Below are positions 44,334 through 54,387 of a stretch of DNA of 63,316 nucleotides, piece by piece. The stretch spans positions 1 through 63,316 of the forward strand of contig JAJVIM010000019.1 in the NCBI GenBank assembly GCA_022071955.1. Reading direction: 5' to 3'. The stretch's first letter is position 1. Every line of letters starts with the position of its first letter. Position numbers and translations under genes: made by a program. The notes under the pieces are model-generated. The model did not search any database. It had not been told where the DNA came from and saw only the letters and a list, made by a program, of their open reading frames with translations. The DNA comes from Anaerolineae bacterium. Its GTDB lineage: Bacteria > Chloroflexota > Anaerolineae > 4572-78 > J111.

Positions 44334-46919
44334 ATGAACAAAGAACCCGTTGTCGAGACGCCGGAGACCGGAGCTGCGCCCAACCCGGACAATTTAATTG
44401 CCAGGCTGGGCAGCGGGTTGGAGGCCGACCGGCTGGCGGCAGTGCAGGCGTTGAGCCAGCTCAACCCGGCCGTCGCTCCGGCCCTGCTCGGCCTGGAAAA
44501 AGCCGCCGCCGGGGATGACAGCCCGGCGGTGCGGCAGGCCGCGCTGGAGGCGCTGGGCGCGCCCGCCTTTCGAGAGTTGCAGCGTAAAAACAGCCGGCTG
44601 CCGCTTTCGATCCGGCAATCTATTGTAACTGAAATTGACCGCTGGCAGGTTGATGGACTGCTGTCGGCGCAGTTAACCGGCCTGCTGCGGCAGCGATATA
44701 CGTTTGATCCGCCGGTTGCGGCCCGGGCGGCCGCGCCGGCAGAGGCCAAACCGGCCCCAACGCTGTCGGAAGTGCTGCTGAGCGAAACCACCATCAAAGT
44801 GGCGCTGTATCTGGGCGCGTTTTTTGTGTTGGCCGCGGCGGCTATTTTGGCGGCGGTGTTTGAACTGCTGCGCCTGCCCATTTTGACCGCGGCGACGCTC
44901 GGTTTTTTGGCGGCGGCGCTGCTTTTAAAGCGACGGCTGCCGCAGGCCAGTTTTGTGTTGTTTGTGGTTTTTTCCTGCTTGCTGCCGATTGATGCCGGGG
45001 TGCTGCTCGATCAATTTGATGTGAGCCGCTCGGCAACCGAGCTGTACTGGATTGGTGTGACGGTGCTGCTGAGTCTAGTTTGGTTGGGCGGCACCTTTTT
45101 TTATCGCTCCCGTTTTTTCAGCGTGCTGGCCTGGCTGGCCGGCAGTTCGGCGGCGCTGCAAGTGGGGCGCTGGTTTGACCTCACTTATCACCTCGATGTG
45201 GCTTTGGTGGCGTTGGTGACGCTATCTGGCCTGGGGGGGGTGGCGCTGCTGCGGCAGTGGCGAGACCGGGCTTTCTCGCGGCCGCTGCTGTGGCTCAACC
45301 AGATTCAGCAGCCGGGTTTGCTGGGGATTTCGGCGCTGCTGGTGTTGGTGGCTCTGATCGATCAGCCGCTGCCGGCCAACGGCTGGTGGCTGGTGATTGG
45401 CGGCACGTGGTTGCTGGGTGCGTTATTTTATGTGGCCAGCGACAGGCTCACCGGTTTTTTGCTGTTTCCGTGGCTGGCCGTGGGTGCGCTGGCCCCGGCG
45501 CCGTTACTGTGGCTGCAAGTGGTTTCACCCTCAATACAGACAACAACGATTGCCGTGTGCGGCTGGGGCGTCGTTTTGGCGCTGCTGGGCGAGGCGCTGG
45601 CCCGGCTGCCCGGTGAGCGGGTGCGGGCCTACGCTCTGCCATTCAGTATGGGTGGGTTGGCGCTGCTGGCGCTGGCCCCGGTGCTCGGGCTGGCCGACCG
45701 GGTGGCGCTGGGATTGGGCTGTTTGCTGGTTGCCGCCATTTTGTATGCCGGTTTGACGGCCTACCGGCCGCGTTGGTGGACGTGGAGCAGCGCGCTGATA
45801 GCCGGCGCGGCGGCGTATTTTACCGTCTTTTTCCTGCCCAGCGTTCAACTTTACCGTTTTTATCCGGGCTTTGTGCTGTTGTGGCCGGCGCTGGCGCTGA
45901 CCGCCTTGCATCTGGCGGCCCGCCGTGGGCTGCAAGCGTCAGCCTTGTGGCATTTGCCGCCGCTGTTGCTGGGCGGCGTGATTGGCGCGGCGGCCGGGCT
46001 GGCGTTGCTGGACACCGGCCTGGCCGACGAAGCCGGCCGGGCGACAATTGCCTTTGCAATTGTGGCCGCTTATCTGGCGTTTTTTGCCGTGGTTGACCGG
46101 CGGCCATGGCTGGGTTTTGGCGCGACGGCCAGCCTGGCCATAACCGTGGCACTGGGGTTAGATTACTTTGAGCGCGAAACCTGGGTTACGCCGCTGATGG
46201 CGCTGGCGCTGCTGTATGTTGTAGCCGGTTTTGGGCTGGCCCGGTTGGGCCGGTTTGAGGCCTGGGCCACGATGCTGCGCTGGAGTGGGTTAGGATTGGG
46301 CGTGCTGGTGTCGCTGTCGGCGCCGTTTGAGGGCGGCGCCACGGCGGTAATCGGGGTGGCGGTGACGGCTACCGCTTTTGCGGTTGAAGCCTGGTACCGG
46401 CGCAATATCTGGCTGGGATTTCCCGCTGCCTTCCTCTATTTGATGTCGTACTTTATTCTGCTGGTTGAGCTGGAAGTCACCGAACCGCAGGTATATTCCA
46501 TCGGCGCGGCGCTGTTGGGATTTATTATGCACTACTTGCTGGTGCGCAGCGGCAACAGCGTGGCCGCTTTTCTCACCGGTCTGGTCTCGCAGTTGATCCT
46601 GCTGAGCACCACCTATATCCAGATGATCTCCACCGACCGTTTCCTCTTTTTCCTGGTGCTGTTTGTGCAGGCGCTGGTGGTGCTCACCTACGGGCTGGTC
46701 ATTCGCTCGCGCAGTTTGGTGGGCGCGCCGCTGGTGTTTGTGGTGCTGGGCGTGATCACCGTGGTGCTGAGCGCGTTATCTGGCCTGCCGGCGCTGCTGC
46801 TGGTGGGCTGCACCGGCTTTTTGCTGCTGCTGCTGGGAATAGCCGCCCTGCTGCAACGCGAACGACTGCTGCTGGTTTCGAGCCAGCTCAGCGGCCGGTT
46901 TACGGGCTGGCAGGCGTAA
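44334..46919 (+). CDS. Large polytopic membrane protein with N-terminal HEAT-like repeats
   Basis: The protein is 861 aa from the ATG at 44334, which has AGAGGA seven bases upstream; a GTG at 44310 would add eight residues. Residues ~15-110 are helical and HEAT-like (DRLAAVQALSQLNPAVAPALLGLEKAA, then SPAVRQAALEAL). After an Ala/Pro linker, from ~145 on, about 20 hydrophobic helices follow to the C-terminus. Catalytic motifs were not seen. It resembles the large DUF2157-type membrane proteins in general layout only. It is on the plus strand and its end overlaps the ABC ATPase gene by 20 bp tail to tail. Confidence 0.7.
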   Translation: MNKEPVVETPETGAAPNPDNLIARLGSGLEADRLAAVQALSQLNPAVAPALLGLEKAAAGDDSPAVRQAALEALGAPAFRELQRKNSRLPLSIRQSIVTEIDRWQVDGLLSAQLTGLLRQRYTFDPPVAARAAAPAEAKPAPTLSEVLLSETTIKVALYLGAFFVLAAAAILAAVFELLRLPILTAATLGFLAAALLLKRRLPQASFVLFVVFSCLLPIDAGVLLDQFDVSRSATELYWIGVTVLLSLVWLGGTFFYRSRFFSVLAWLAGSSAALQVGRWFDLTYHLDVALVALVTLSGLGGVALLRQWRDRAFSRPLLWLNQIQQPGLLGISALLVLVALIDQPLPANGWWLVIGGTWLLGALFYVASDRLTGFLLFPWLAVGALAPAPLLWLQVVSPSIQTTTIAVCGWGVVLALLGEALARLPGERVRAYALPFSMGGLALLALAPVLGLADRVALGLGCLLVAAILYAGLTAYRPRWWTWSSALIAGAAAYFTVFFLPSVQLYRFYPGFVLLWPALALTALHLAARRGLQASALWHLPPLLLGGVIGAAAGLALLDTGLADEAGRATIAFAIVAAYLAFFAVVDRRPWLGFGATASLAITVALGLDYFERETWVTPLMALALLYVVAGFGLARLGRFEAWATMLRWSGLGLGVLVSLSAPFEGGATAVIGVAVTATAFAVEAWYRRNIWLGFPAAFLYLMSYFILLVELEVTEPQVYSIGAALLGFIMHYLLVRSGNSVAAFLTGLVSQLILLSTTYIQMISTDRFLFFLVLFVQALVVLTYGLVIRSRSLVGAPLVFVVLGVITVVLSALSGLPALLLVGCTGFLLLLLGIAALLQRERLLLVSSQLSGRFTGWQA

Positions 46920-47622
46920 CGGCCATTGCCGGGGTCTTTTCCGCCGAACCGTTATCGATTACCCGTCCGTCTCGCAGTTTAACCACCCGCCGGGCAAAAG
47001 CCACCACACGGGGGTCGTGGGTAGCAAAAATAAAGGCTGTGCCGGTTTGCTGGTTGAGGCGCTGCATAATTTCCATCGCCTGAGTGCCGTTGGCCGTGTC
47101 GAGGTTGGCGGTAGGTTCATCGGCCAGCACCAGCGCCGGGCGCGGCCCCAGCGCGCGGGCAATGGCCACCCGCTGTTGCTCACCGCCGCTCAACTGATCG
47201 GGGCGATGGTCGGCCCGGTCGGCCAGCCCCACCGCTTCCAGCATTTCCAGGGTGCGCTCGTGCCGTTCCGCAGCCGGAACGCCGTTCAACAGCAGCGGCA
47301 GTTCCACATTTTCATAGGCGGTCAGCACCGGCACCAGCGCAAAAAACTGAAAAATAAAGCCGATCATTTCCCGCCGCAGGTCGGCGCGTTGGTTGGCGTT
47401 GAAGCGGGTCACATCTCGCCCGTGGATTTTGACCACGCCGCGGTTGGGTTTGTCGAGACAGCCCATCAGTTGCAGCAGCGTGGTTTTGCCGGAGCCAGAC
47501 GGCCCAACCAGGGCGGTAAATTCGCCCTCTTCAAACGTCAGGCTGACATCGTCGAGCGCGCGGGTTTCCACTTCGCCAATGGTGTAGATTTTGGTAATAT
47601 TTTCAAGTTGAATAACTGACAT
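46900..47622 (-). CDS. ABC transporter ATPase, LolD/MacB type
   Basis: This 240-aa nucleotide-binding subunit has all the motifs: Walker A GPSGSGKTT, Q-loop IGFIFQFFALVPVLTAYENVELPLLL, signature LSGGEQQRVAIARAL, Walker B LVLADEPTANLD and a switch His in FATHDPRVV. The sequence is of the LolD/MacB/FtsE type, which powers mechanotransmission permeases rather than a channel. It follows two FtsX-like permease genes (11-bp gap) and would bind both. The TetR repressor gene heads the same presumed operon. Confidence 0.93.
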   Translation of the reverse strand: MSVIQLENITKIYTIGEVETRALDDVSLTFEEGEFTALVGPSGSGKTTLLQLMGCLDKPNRGVVKIHGRDVTRFNANQRADLRREMIGFIFQFFALVPVLTAYENVELPLLLNGVPAAERHERTLEMLEAVGLADRADHRPDQLSGGEQQRVAIARALGPRPALVLADEPTANLDTANGTQAMEIMQRLNQQTGTAFIFATHDPRVVAFARRVVKLRDGRVIDNGSAEKTPAMAVTPASP

Positions 47623-47633
47623 CGGGTAGCTCC

Positions 47634-48863
47634 TTATAAAGAACGTAAAGCGTCAACCGGCTCCTGCCGGGCCGCGAACCGGGCCGGGTACAACGAGGCC
47701 AGCAGCACAAAAATCAGCGTCCAAACCGACAACCACATAAAGGTGACGGGCGCAAACGCGGCGTACATAGCTGATCCCAGAGCAAAGTTGCTGCCCGCCG
47801 CCGAGGCCGCCGCGCCCAACGGAATGCCCACCTGCGACAGATAAGCCACCCCCACCGAACCGATGACAATGCCCAGCGCCACCCCGGACAGCCCCAAAAT
47901 GAGGGCTTCAAACAAAAACATCAGCATAATTTGCCGGCCTTTCATGCCCAGCGCGGCCAAAATGCCAATCTCGCGGATGCGCTCAAACACGGACATCAGC
48001 AGGGTGTTGGCGATAATCACGGCCACAATCAGCATTACAATGCCATCCAGAATCACGTAAAAGCCCTTGGCGGTGTCAACGGTTTGCAGCACAAGCTGAT
48101 TTGAATCCCGCCAGGTGAGAAGGCGCACGCCCTCGCCCTGAATAGCCGCGGCCACGCGGTCGGTGTCGGCCTGGCGATTGAGCAGCACCACAATGGCGCT
48201 GGCGCGTTCGCCGGTGCGGGCCAGCGCCTGGGCCTTGCTCAGCGGCATAAATACGGCGCTTTCATCGTAGCTGAGAATGCCGGTAGAAAACAGGCCGCGC
48301 ACAGTAAAGATGTCTTCATCGGCGTTGCCATCAGCATTGACCAGCGCCAGATTTACCCGGTGGCCCACACCCACCCCCAGGCTGTTGGCCAGCGGCTGGC
48401 CAATCAGGATGCCGTTGCGGTCATCCGCTGATAGAAACTCGCCGGCCACCAGCGACTCGCGGATGGGGTCGTAAAATGATGAAGCGGGGTCGATGCCAAA
48501 TACCTGCAACCCCAGCGATTCGTCGGCGGTGCTGAGAATGGTGCTCACCCACAACACCGGAGTGGCGGCTTTAACCTCGCTCATCCGCTGGATGCCGGCA
48601 ACCAGGCCGTCCGGATTGTTGAGCAGGTCCTGCCATTGCAGGCTCACCTTCTTTTCGTCGTACGAGGGGGCGCGTAATTGAAGATGGCCCGTTTTCAGGC
48701 GGATGCTGTTTTGGATCACCTCGTCCCACGTGCCGGCGATCAGGCCGTTAAACGTCATCAACATGGCCAGCCCCAGGGCCACCGCCAGCAGGGTTAAAAA
48801 CGACCGCCGCCGATTGCGCATCAAGTCGCGGTAGGCGATGGTCCACAGTTTAGCCGATGTCAT
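47634..48863 (-). CDS. FtsX/MacB-type ABC permease (second of pair)
   Basis: The 409-aa protein has an N-terminal TM helix (RRSFLTLLAVALGLAMLMTFNGLIAGTWDEVIQNSIR), a periplasmic MacB_PCD-like domain (~45-240) and three C-terminal TM helices with the FtsX pattern IREIGILAALGMKGRQIMLMFLFEALILGLSGVALGIVIG. It is a paralogue of the next gene, with the same length and order of domains, so the transporter is probably a heterodimer. The likely role is export or extraction of lipoproteins, peptides or drugs. The substrate cannot be told. CAGGAGG precedes the ATG. Confidence 0.9.
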   Translation of the reverse strand: MTSAKLWTIAYRDLMRNRRRSFLTLLAVALGLAMLMTFNGLIAGTWDEVIQNSIRLKTGHLQLRAPSYDEKKVSLQWQDLLNNPDGLVAGIQRMSEVKAATPVLWVSTILSTADESLGLQVFGIDPASSFYDPIRESLVAGEFLSADDRNGILIGQPLANSLGVGVGHRVNLALVNADGNADEDIFTVRGLFSTGILSYDESAVFMPLSKAQALARTGERASAIVVLLNRQADTDRVAAAIQGEGVRLLTWRDSNQLVLQTVDTAKGFYVILDGIVMLIVAVIIANTLLMSVFERIREIGILAALGMKGRQIMLMFLFEALILGLSGVALGIVIGSVGVAYLSQVGIPLGAAASAAGSNFALGSAMYAAFAPVTFMWLSVWTLIFVLLASLYPARFAARQEPVDALRSL

Positions 48864-48904
48864 TATTTGAGCCTCCTGAGTAGGGAGTTTCGGGGAGCAC
48901 TTTT

Positions 48905-50134
<1,230 letters not shown>

Positions 50135-50170
50135 ACAGCCACCTCCTGTAAAAATAAACGAATTGCGAGT

Positions 50171-50199
50171 GGTAGGGGCGCTTTGCGAAGCGCCCTACC
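50171..50199. repeat. Imperfect palindrome (REP-like), second copy
   Basis: GGTAGGGGCGCTT is followed by TGCG and then AAGCG-CCCTACC: the same element as at 43926-43955 with one deleted base and one changed base. It lies between tetR and the first permease, 37 bp upstream of the permease ATG. Confidence 0.75.
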
Positions 50200-50277
50200 C
50201 AATTTCACTTCATCGTTGCCGTGCCGCAGGTTGAGTCCGTCTCCTGTAAATGCAGGGTTAGGGACAGTAATAGCTCA

Positions 50278-50955
50278 TTAATCAAACCAATGTTTGGTGC
50301 GTTCAATATCAAATACGGTAATCGAGCCGGCGGGCGCGTTCAACACCCGCTCGATGGCAAATTGAACGGCCGTTACTTTTTTCTCTACCTGCGGCAGGCA
50401 ATATTCGTTTGCGGCGGTATCCAGCAGGGTGGCGGCGATGGAGCGAGAAAATTGATAGCCGATGCCCATAATAATTTCCGCAATTTCAACCGGATCGTGC
50501 GCGGCAAAAACACCTTCGGCAATGCCCTGCTCAATGATTTTGGCCAGGGTGGGGATAACTTCTCTGATCGAGGCCGTCTCTATTTTATGGCGAAAAATGG
50601 CGTTGTCATCGTTATACCAACTGCGCAAAATATCCAGAAAAAAGGTTTTGTTTTCCACCTTCCAGTTTTCGGCCTGGGCGAAATATTGGTTGAACTTTTC
50701 CAGGGCCGAAAGCTGCTCATCCTCCACTACCGGCTGCAAGGTTTGCAGGGTTTGGCCCACCATCCATTCAATGATTGCATCCAACAGTTCCTGTTTTGAA
50801 CCAAAGTAATGGTAAAACGTCCCTTTGGCAATACCAATTTCGTTGATGATGTCCTGAATTGAGGTTTGTTCGTAGCCTTTTTGGTAGAAAAGCCGTTGGG
50901 CCACTTCAAGAATTTCGCTGCGACGCACGTCCCGGTTTTTGACAATTCTGGCCAT
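50278..50955 (-). CDS. TetR-family transcriptional repressor
   Basis: The 225-aa regulator has an N-terminal HTH: RSEILEVAQRLFYQKGYEQTSIQDIINEIGIAKGTFYHYFGSKQELLDAI (~10-60), the classic TetR pattern. The C-terminal ligand-binding domain is helical, with no family-specific match that I recognise. A 17-bp palindrome of the TetR-operator type lies 23 bp upstream of its ATG, so it probably represses itself and the downstream ABC transporter genes. This arrangement suggests an inducible efflux system. Confidence 0.9.
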   Translation of the reverse strand: MARIVKNRDVRRSEILEVAQRLFYQKGYEQTSIQDIINEIGIAKGTFYHYFGSKQELLDAIIEWMVGQTLQTLQPVVEDEQLSALEKFNQYFAQAENWKVENKTFFLDILRSWYNDDNAIFRHKIETASIREVIPTLAKIIEQGIAEGVFAAHDPVEIAEIIMGIGYQFSRSIAATLLDTAANEYCLPQVEKKVTAVQFAIERVLNAPAGSITVFDIERTKHWFD

Positions 50956-50977
50956 GATCTGCTTCTTTTCGTTATAG

Positions 50978-50994
50978 ACCGACCGTCGGTCGGT
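50978..50994. promoter_or_regulatory. TetR-type operator palindrome
   Basis: ACCGACC (50978-50984) and GGTCGGT (50988-50994) are perfect 7-bp arms around GTC, embedded in TATAG...TATAG. Operators of this ACCGAC/GTCGGT kind are typical for TetR-family repressors of efflux pumps. It sits just upstream of the tetR start. Confidence 0.8.
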
Positions 50995-51514
50995 ATAGAG
51001 GTATTGTATCTTATCAGCGTATTTCAGTCAATTATGCCAGCGCGATGATGACTCAAATGTTGTAGGCAGAGGTTTGCATAACCGTGGGATTAAGCGGGCC
51101 AATGTGCGGGGCAGTATAACATTTGGCAGCCAACAAAAAATACAGAAGGTAGGCCATTTTGCGGATTTAATCAGGTTCAAATATAGACGATTCAGCGTAA
51201 CGGTAAAATCAGTTTTGAGGTAGACAGTTGGCTGGCAAAAAGCTATAATTTAGAAACGCTTTACTTCGTAATAGTCACGCCGAATGAGATACCGACAGCC
51301 TGCTAATTTTCTGTCCTTTTGACTGTGCTGATCAACTTTGGATAAGGTCAGCTCTCGGCATTTAGCAACACCGATATTTTGCTCTGATCAGATTACCCCA
51401 AATTAAAAACTGAATGAAGTTTAACAGCAATGTTGCTGTTTTGGATGGTGTGTATACCTGATATACAAGCAAAAATTGACTCTGCTGAAAAGGAATTCTT
51501 TAGCGTCTTGATTT
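50995..51514. other. Intergenic region upstream of the sensor kinase
   Basis: About 520 bp of AT-richer sequence without a gene. It holds an 18-bp palindrome AACAGCAA-TG-TTGCTGTT (51423-51440) and a GTATA-N5-TATAC inverted repeat near 51452-51466, both about 50-90 bp before the kinase start, so they are possible operators. Confidence 0.5.
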
Positions 51515-53068
51515 ATGACCATCATGAGTATATACCAGGTAGTTAAAAATGATGCCACCGGTCACTTTTGGAAGGCGCTCAAAGTTGATGGGCGATTTTT
51601 ACTATTGGACTTGGCGCTGGTGATTGTGTTTATCGTCTTGGTCTTGACCAATTCAAAGATTGTAATTTTCCACGTAGCCTTTCTTTTACTGACATTCGGT
51701 GCATTTTTTTGGGAATTTCATGCGTTTGTCCTCCGAACCATATTTTGGCTGACAACTATTACTTCGGTGTTGTTTGTCAGCATCTTTTCCGGTGAAATTC
51801 CATTTGAGGAGATTTTTGAGATTCCTGCCCTTACTTCTGTTTTGGTTCTGGTCTACATCATTGCCGGCCAGCGATCCCGAGCCGTAAACGCATTGCAGGA
51901 ACGAACTGACGAGTTGTCGATGCTGCTTGAAGTCTCTAACCAGACCACATTGGCCCAGAAGTTGGAGCCTCTGCTCGGCCTGATCCTGGACCATCTTAAA
52001 GCGGTGGTGGATTATGAAAACGCCACCATTTTCAGGTTAGACGATGAAATTTTGACAACCCTGATAGACCGGGGTTCCACCCGGCAGGATGGTGATATTC
52101 CCCTGAGTGTATCCATAAGAAACACCCGTATTGGGCGTAAATTACTGGTTGATCAGGAGCCCGTCATTATTGCTGATATGTGGGGTGAAGCCCCTTTGGC
52201 ACGTGACCTTCGGGAAGTATTTGGCAATCAGTTTAAAGCGGCAAGCAGTGAGAGTTCTTCCTGGATGGGGATTCCACTAACCGTTAATGATCGGGTAACG
52301 GGGGTGCTGGCGCTTGAGCACAGTGCCCCACTTGGCCATTATGCCCCCAATCACGCCGATTTGGTGCTGGGTTTTGCTAATCAGGCCGCAGTGGCTATTG
52401 AAGCGGCCCGGCATTATGAACAGGCGCAGACGCTGGCCGCTCTTGAAGAGCGCCAGCGATTGGCGCGTGATTTGCATGATGCAGTTAGCCAAACGCTCTT
52501 TTCGGCCTGCCTGACTGCCGAGGTGTTGCCGCGTTTGTGGGAACGAAACCCTCCCGAAGCTCACCGCTGTCTGGACGAAATATATCATCTTAACCGCAGT
52601 GCGCTGGCCGAGATGCGCACTTTGCTGATGGAACTACGGCCCGAAGCGCTAACAGAAATGGAGTTGGGTGAATTACTTGGCCAACTGACCGAGTCGCTAG
52701 GTAATCGGGTCCGGCTGCCGCTTGTGTTAAAAGCAGAAAAGGTGGGCCAATTACCGCCCGATGTGCAAATTGCGTTGTATCGAATCTCGCAAGAAGCACT
52801 GAATAATATTATTAAACATGCCGCGGCCAGCCGGGCAGAGGTAAGCCTGCGCACTTTATCTTTCAAAGACAGAAAAACGCCGGGAAAAGGGCTTGAACTG
52901 CGCATTGTTGACAATGGGCGTGGGTTTAATACCGAGGCCGTTCCACCAGCCTCGATGGGATTGGGGATTATGCGTGAGCGAGCTGAAGCCATTGGGGCAG
53001 ATTTTAGAGTTGAAAGCGAGATTGGCCGTGGCACCGAGGTGGTCATCTTCTGGATTGGAGCATCATGA
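51515..53068 (+). CDS. Membrane-bound sensor histidine kinase, NarL/DegS type with GAF domain
   Basis: The kinase is 517 aa. N-terminal helices (RFLLLDLALVIVFIVLVLT to LVLVYIIAGQR, ~27-115) are followed by a short coiled coil, a GAF domain (~140-305; SSSWMGIPLTVNDRVTGVLALEH), a HisKA_3 dimerisation domain with the phospho-acceptor His in ERQRLARDLHDAVSQTLFS (~H321), and a HATPase domain with QEALNNIIKHA (N box), DNGRG and GLGIMRERAEAIGA. It overlaps the response regulator gene by four bases, so the two form a cognate pair. The signal is unknown. The start is not firm, since no good ribosome site precedes the first ATG. Confidence 0.92.
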   Translation: MTIMSIYQVVKNDATGHFWKALKVDGRFLLLDLALVIVFIVLVLTNSKIVIFHVAFLLLTFGAFFWEFHAFVLRTIFWLTTITSVLFVSIFSGEIPFEEIFEIPALTSVLVLVYIIAGQRSRAVNALQERTDELSMLLEVSNQTTLAQKLEPLLGLILDHLKAVVDYENATIFRLDDEILTTLIDRGSTRQDGDIPLSVSIRNTRIGRKLLVDQEPVIIADMWGEAPLARDLREVFGNQFKAASSESSSWMGIPLTVNDRVTGVLALEHSAPLGHYAPNHADLVLGFANQAAVAIEAARHYEQAQTLAALEERQRLARDLHDAVSQTLFSACLTAEVLPRLWERNPPEAHRCLDEIYHLNRSALAEMRTLLMELRPEALTEMELGELLGQLTESLGNRVRLPLVLKAEKVGQLPPDVQIALYRISQEALNNIIKHAAASRAEVSLRTLSFKDRKTPGKGLELRIVDNGRGFNTEAVPPASMGLGIMRERAEAIGADFRVESEIGRGTEVVIFWIGAS

Positions 53069-53760
53069 ACTTAACCCTACCAACCAACCCGCACCAGGAT
53101 TCCGGAAACCGTATTCGCGTGTTGATTGCTGATGACCATGATTTGGTTCGCAGTGGATTGAGATTTTTCTTGTTGGCCTTTGACAACCTTGAGTTGGTTG
53201 GCGAGGCAACTACGGGTAAACAGGCCGTGCAGTTATGTATCCAGTTCCAACCCGACGTGGTGCTAATGGATTTGATGATGCCCGAAATGAGCGGTATTGC
53301 CGCTATCCGTGCAATACGTGAGCACCGCCCCCAAACTAAGATTCTCGCCCTGACCAATTTTAAGAACCCGGATTTGGTACAGGAAGCACTTCAAGCCGGC
53401 GCTACCGGTTATTTACTCAAAAATGTTACTGCCGTTGAGCTGGCCGCTGCCATCCACGCCGCGTACGAAGGCCAGCGTACTCTGTCGCCCGAAGCAACCC
53501 AGGCTCTGATTGATGCCTCTGTGCAGCCACCCCAACCAGACTACGGGTTGACTCTTCGGGAACGCGAAGTATTAACGCTGATTGTTGAGGGCTTGAACAA
53601 TGCCGAAATTGCCGAGCAGTTGGTTATCAGCCTGTCTACTGTAAAGTTTCACGTTAGCAGCATCTTCTCCAAATTAGGCGTTTCCTCGCGCGCCGAAGCC
53701 ATTGCCCTGGCGTGGCAACACAAGCTGGTCAAACGGAGAGGAGGTCCCCCATCCGTTTGA
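53065..53760 (+). CDS. NarL/LuxR-type response regulator
   Basis: The 231-aa protein has a receiver domain (RVLIADDHDLVRSGL, phospho-acceptor Asp of PDVVLMDLMMPEMSG at ~68, conserved Thr/Lys region ILALTNF and GYLLKNV) and a LuxR-type HTH (LTLREREVLTLIVEGLNNAEIAEQLVISLSTVKFHVSSIFSKLGV). It partners the kinase encoded just upstream and ends in a strong terminator at 53794-53833, so the pair is a closed unit. Confidence 0.95.
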   Translation: MNLTLPTNPHQDSGNRIRVLIADDHDLVRSGLRFFLLAFDNLELVGEATTGKQAVQLCIQFQPDVVLMDLMMPEMSGIAAIRAIREHRPQTKILALTNFKNPDLVQEALQAGATGYLLKNVTAVELAAAIHAAYEGQRTLSPEATQALIDASVQPPQPDYGLTLREREVLTLIVEGLNNAEIAEQLVISLSTVKFHVSSIFSKLGVSSRAEAIALAWQHKLVKRRGGPPSV

Positions 53761-53793
53761 CCAGGTAAAATTAATGTCTTTGGCCAGAACTGA

Positions 53794-53833
53794 GTCTCTT
53801 CCAACGTGTCCATTGTTGGAGGAGACTTTTTTT
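53794..53833 (+). terminator. Intrinsic terminator of the two-component operon
   Basis: GTCTCTTCCAAC pairs with GTTGGAGGAGAC (one G-U wobble) around a 9-base loop, followed by seven T. Confidence 0.92.
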
Positions 53834-53975
53834 ATCCATTCAAATCACATTTTAAGCCTATTTCTAAATTGTTAAATGCAGTTCCATACTGGTCATTAGT
53901 CCAGATAAAAGACCAAACTATTGCGCAGGACCTATTCCCCCCCGGCGATTGGCGCGTTGGGGGGGATTTTGTCGT

Positions 53976-54338
53976 ATGTTAAGGTCTATATCAAAGGGTG
54001 CCATTGTGCTACGAGTCCTCATAGTCGAAAATCAACTATTGTTAGGGGCCGGCCTTCAAAAACTTCTATCGGACCAGGCTGATTTGGAGGTTATTGGTAT
54101 TTCTCCCTGCAGCCAACTCAAGCTGGTTCAAGAAATCAGGCAAATTCAGCCTGATGTGGTTTTTTTAGACAATGATAGCCATCTGACTGATGCAATCGAT
54201 TTGCTGAACTTTCTGGAAAAAATTCCCAGGTTACGGGTGATCGTGGTCAGTGCAGACCACGACAGGGTACAGATTTACAACAAACACCAAATCCAGCTTT
54301 CTCACCCTACTGACCTCTTCAAAATTATCCGGGAGTAA
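53976..54338 (+). CDS. Degenerate stand-alone receiver-domain protein
   Basis: The ATG at 53976 gives 120 aa; a GTG at 54006 with AAAGGG nearby gives 110 aa and starts closer to the fold (VLRVLIVENQLLLGAGL). The receiver fold is clear: RVLIVEN for beta1, PDVVFLDND for beta3 with a candidate phospho-Asp, and LRVIVVSAD for beta4. The acidic pair before the first loop is Glu-Asn instead of Asp-Asp and the usual Lys of beta5 is missing, so phosphorylation may be altered or lost. It follows the two-component operon and precedes the SH3b gene by 49 bp. It may act as a small protein-interaction module. Confidence 0.75.
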   Translation: MLRSISKGAIVLRVLIVENQLLLGAGLQKLLSDQADLEVIGISPCSQLKLVQEIRQIQPDVVFLDNDSHLTDAIDLLNFLEKIPRLRVIVVSADHDRVQIYNKHQIQLSHPTDLFKIIRE

Positions 54339-54387
54339 GGCTTTTAGGATCAAATGCCGGAACTGGCACAAACTGTGGAGGGCACTG

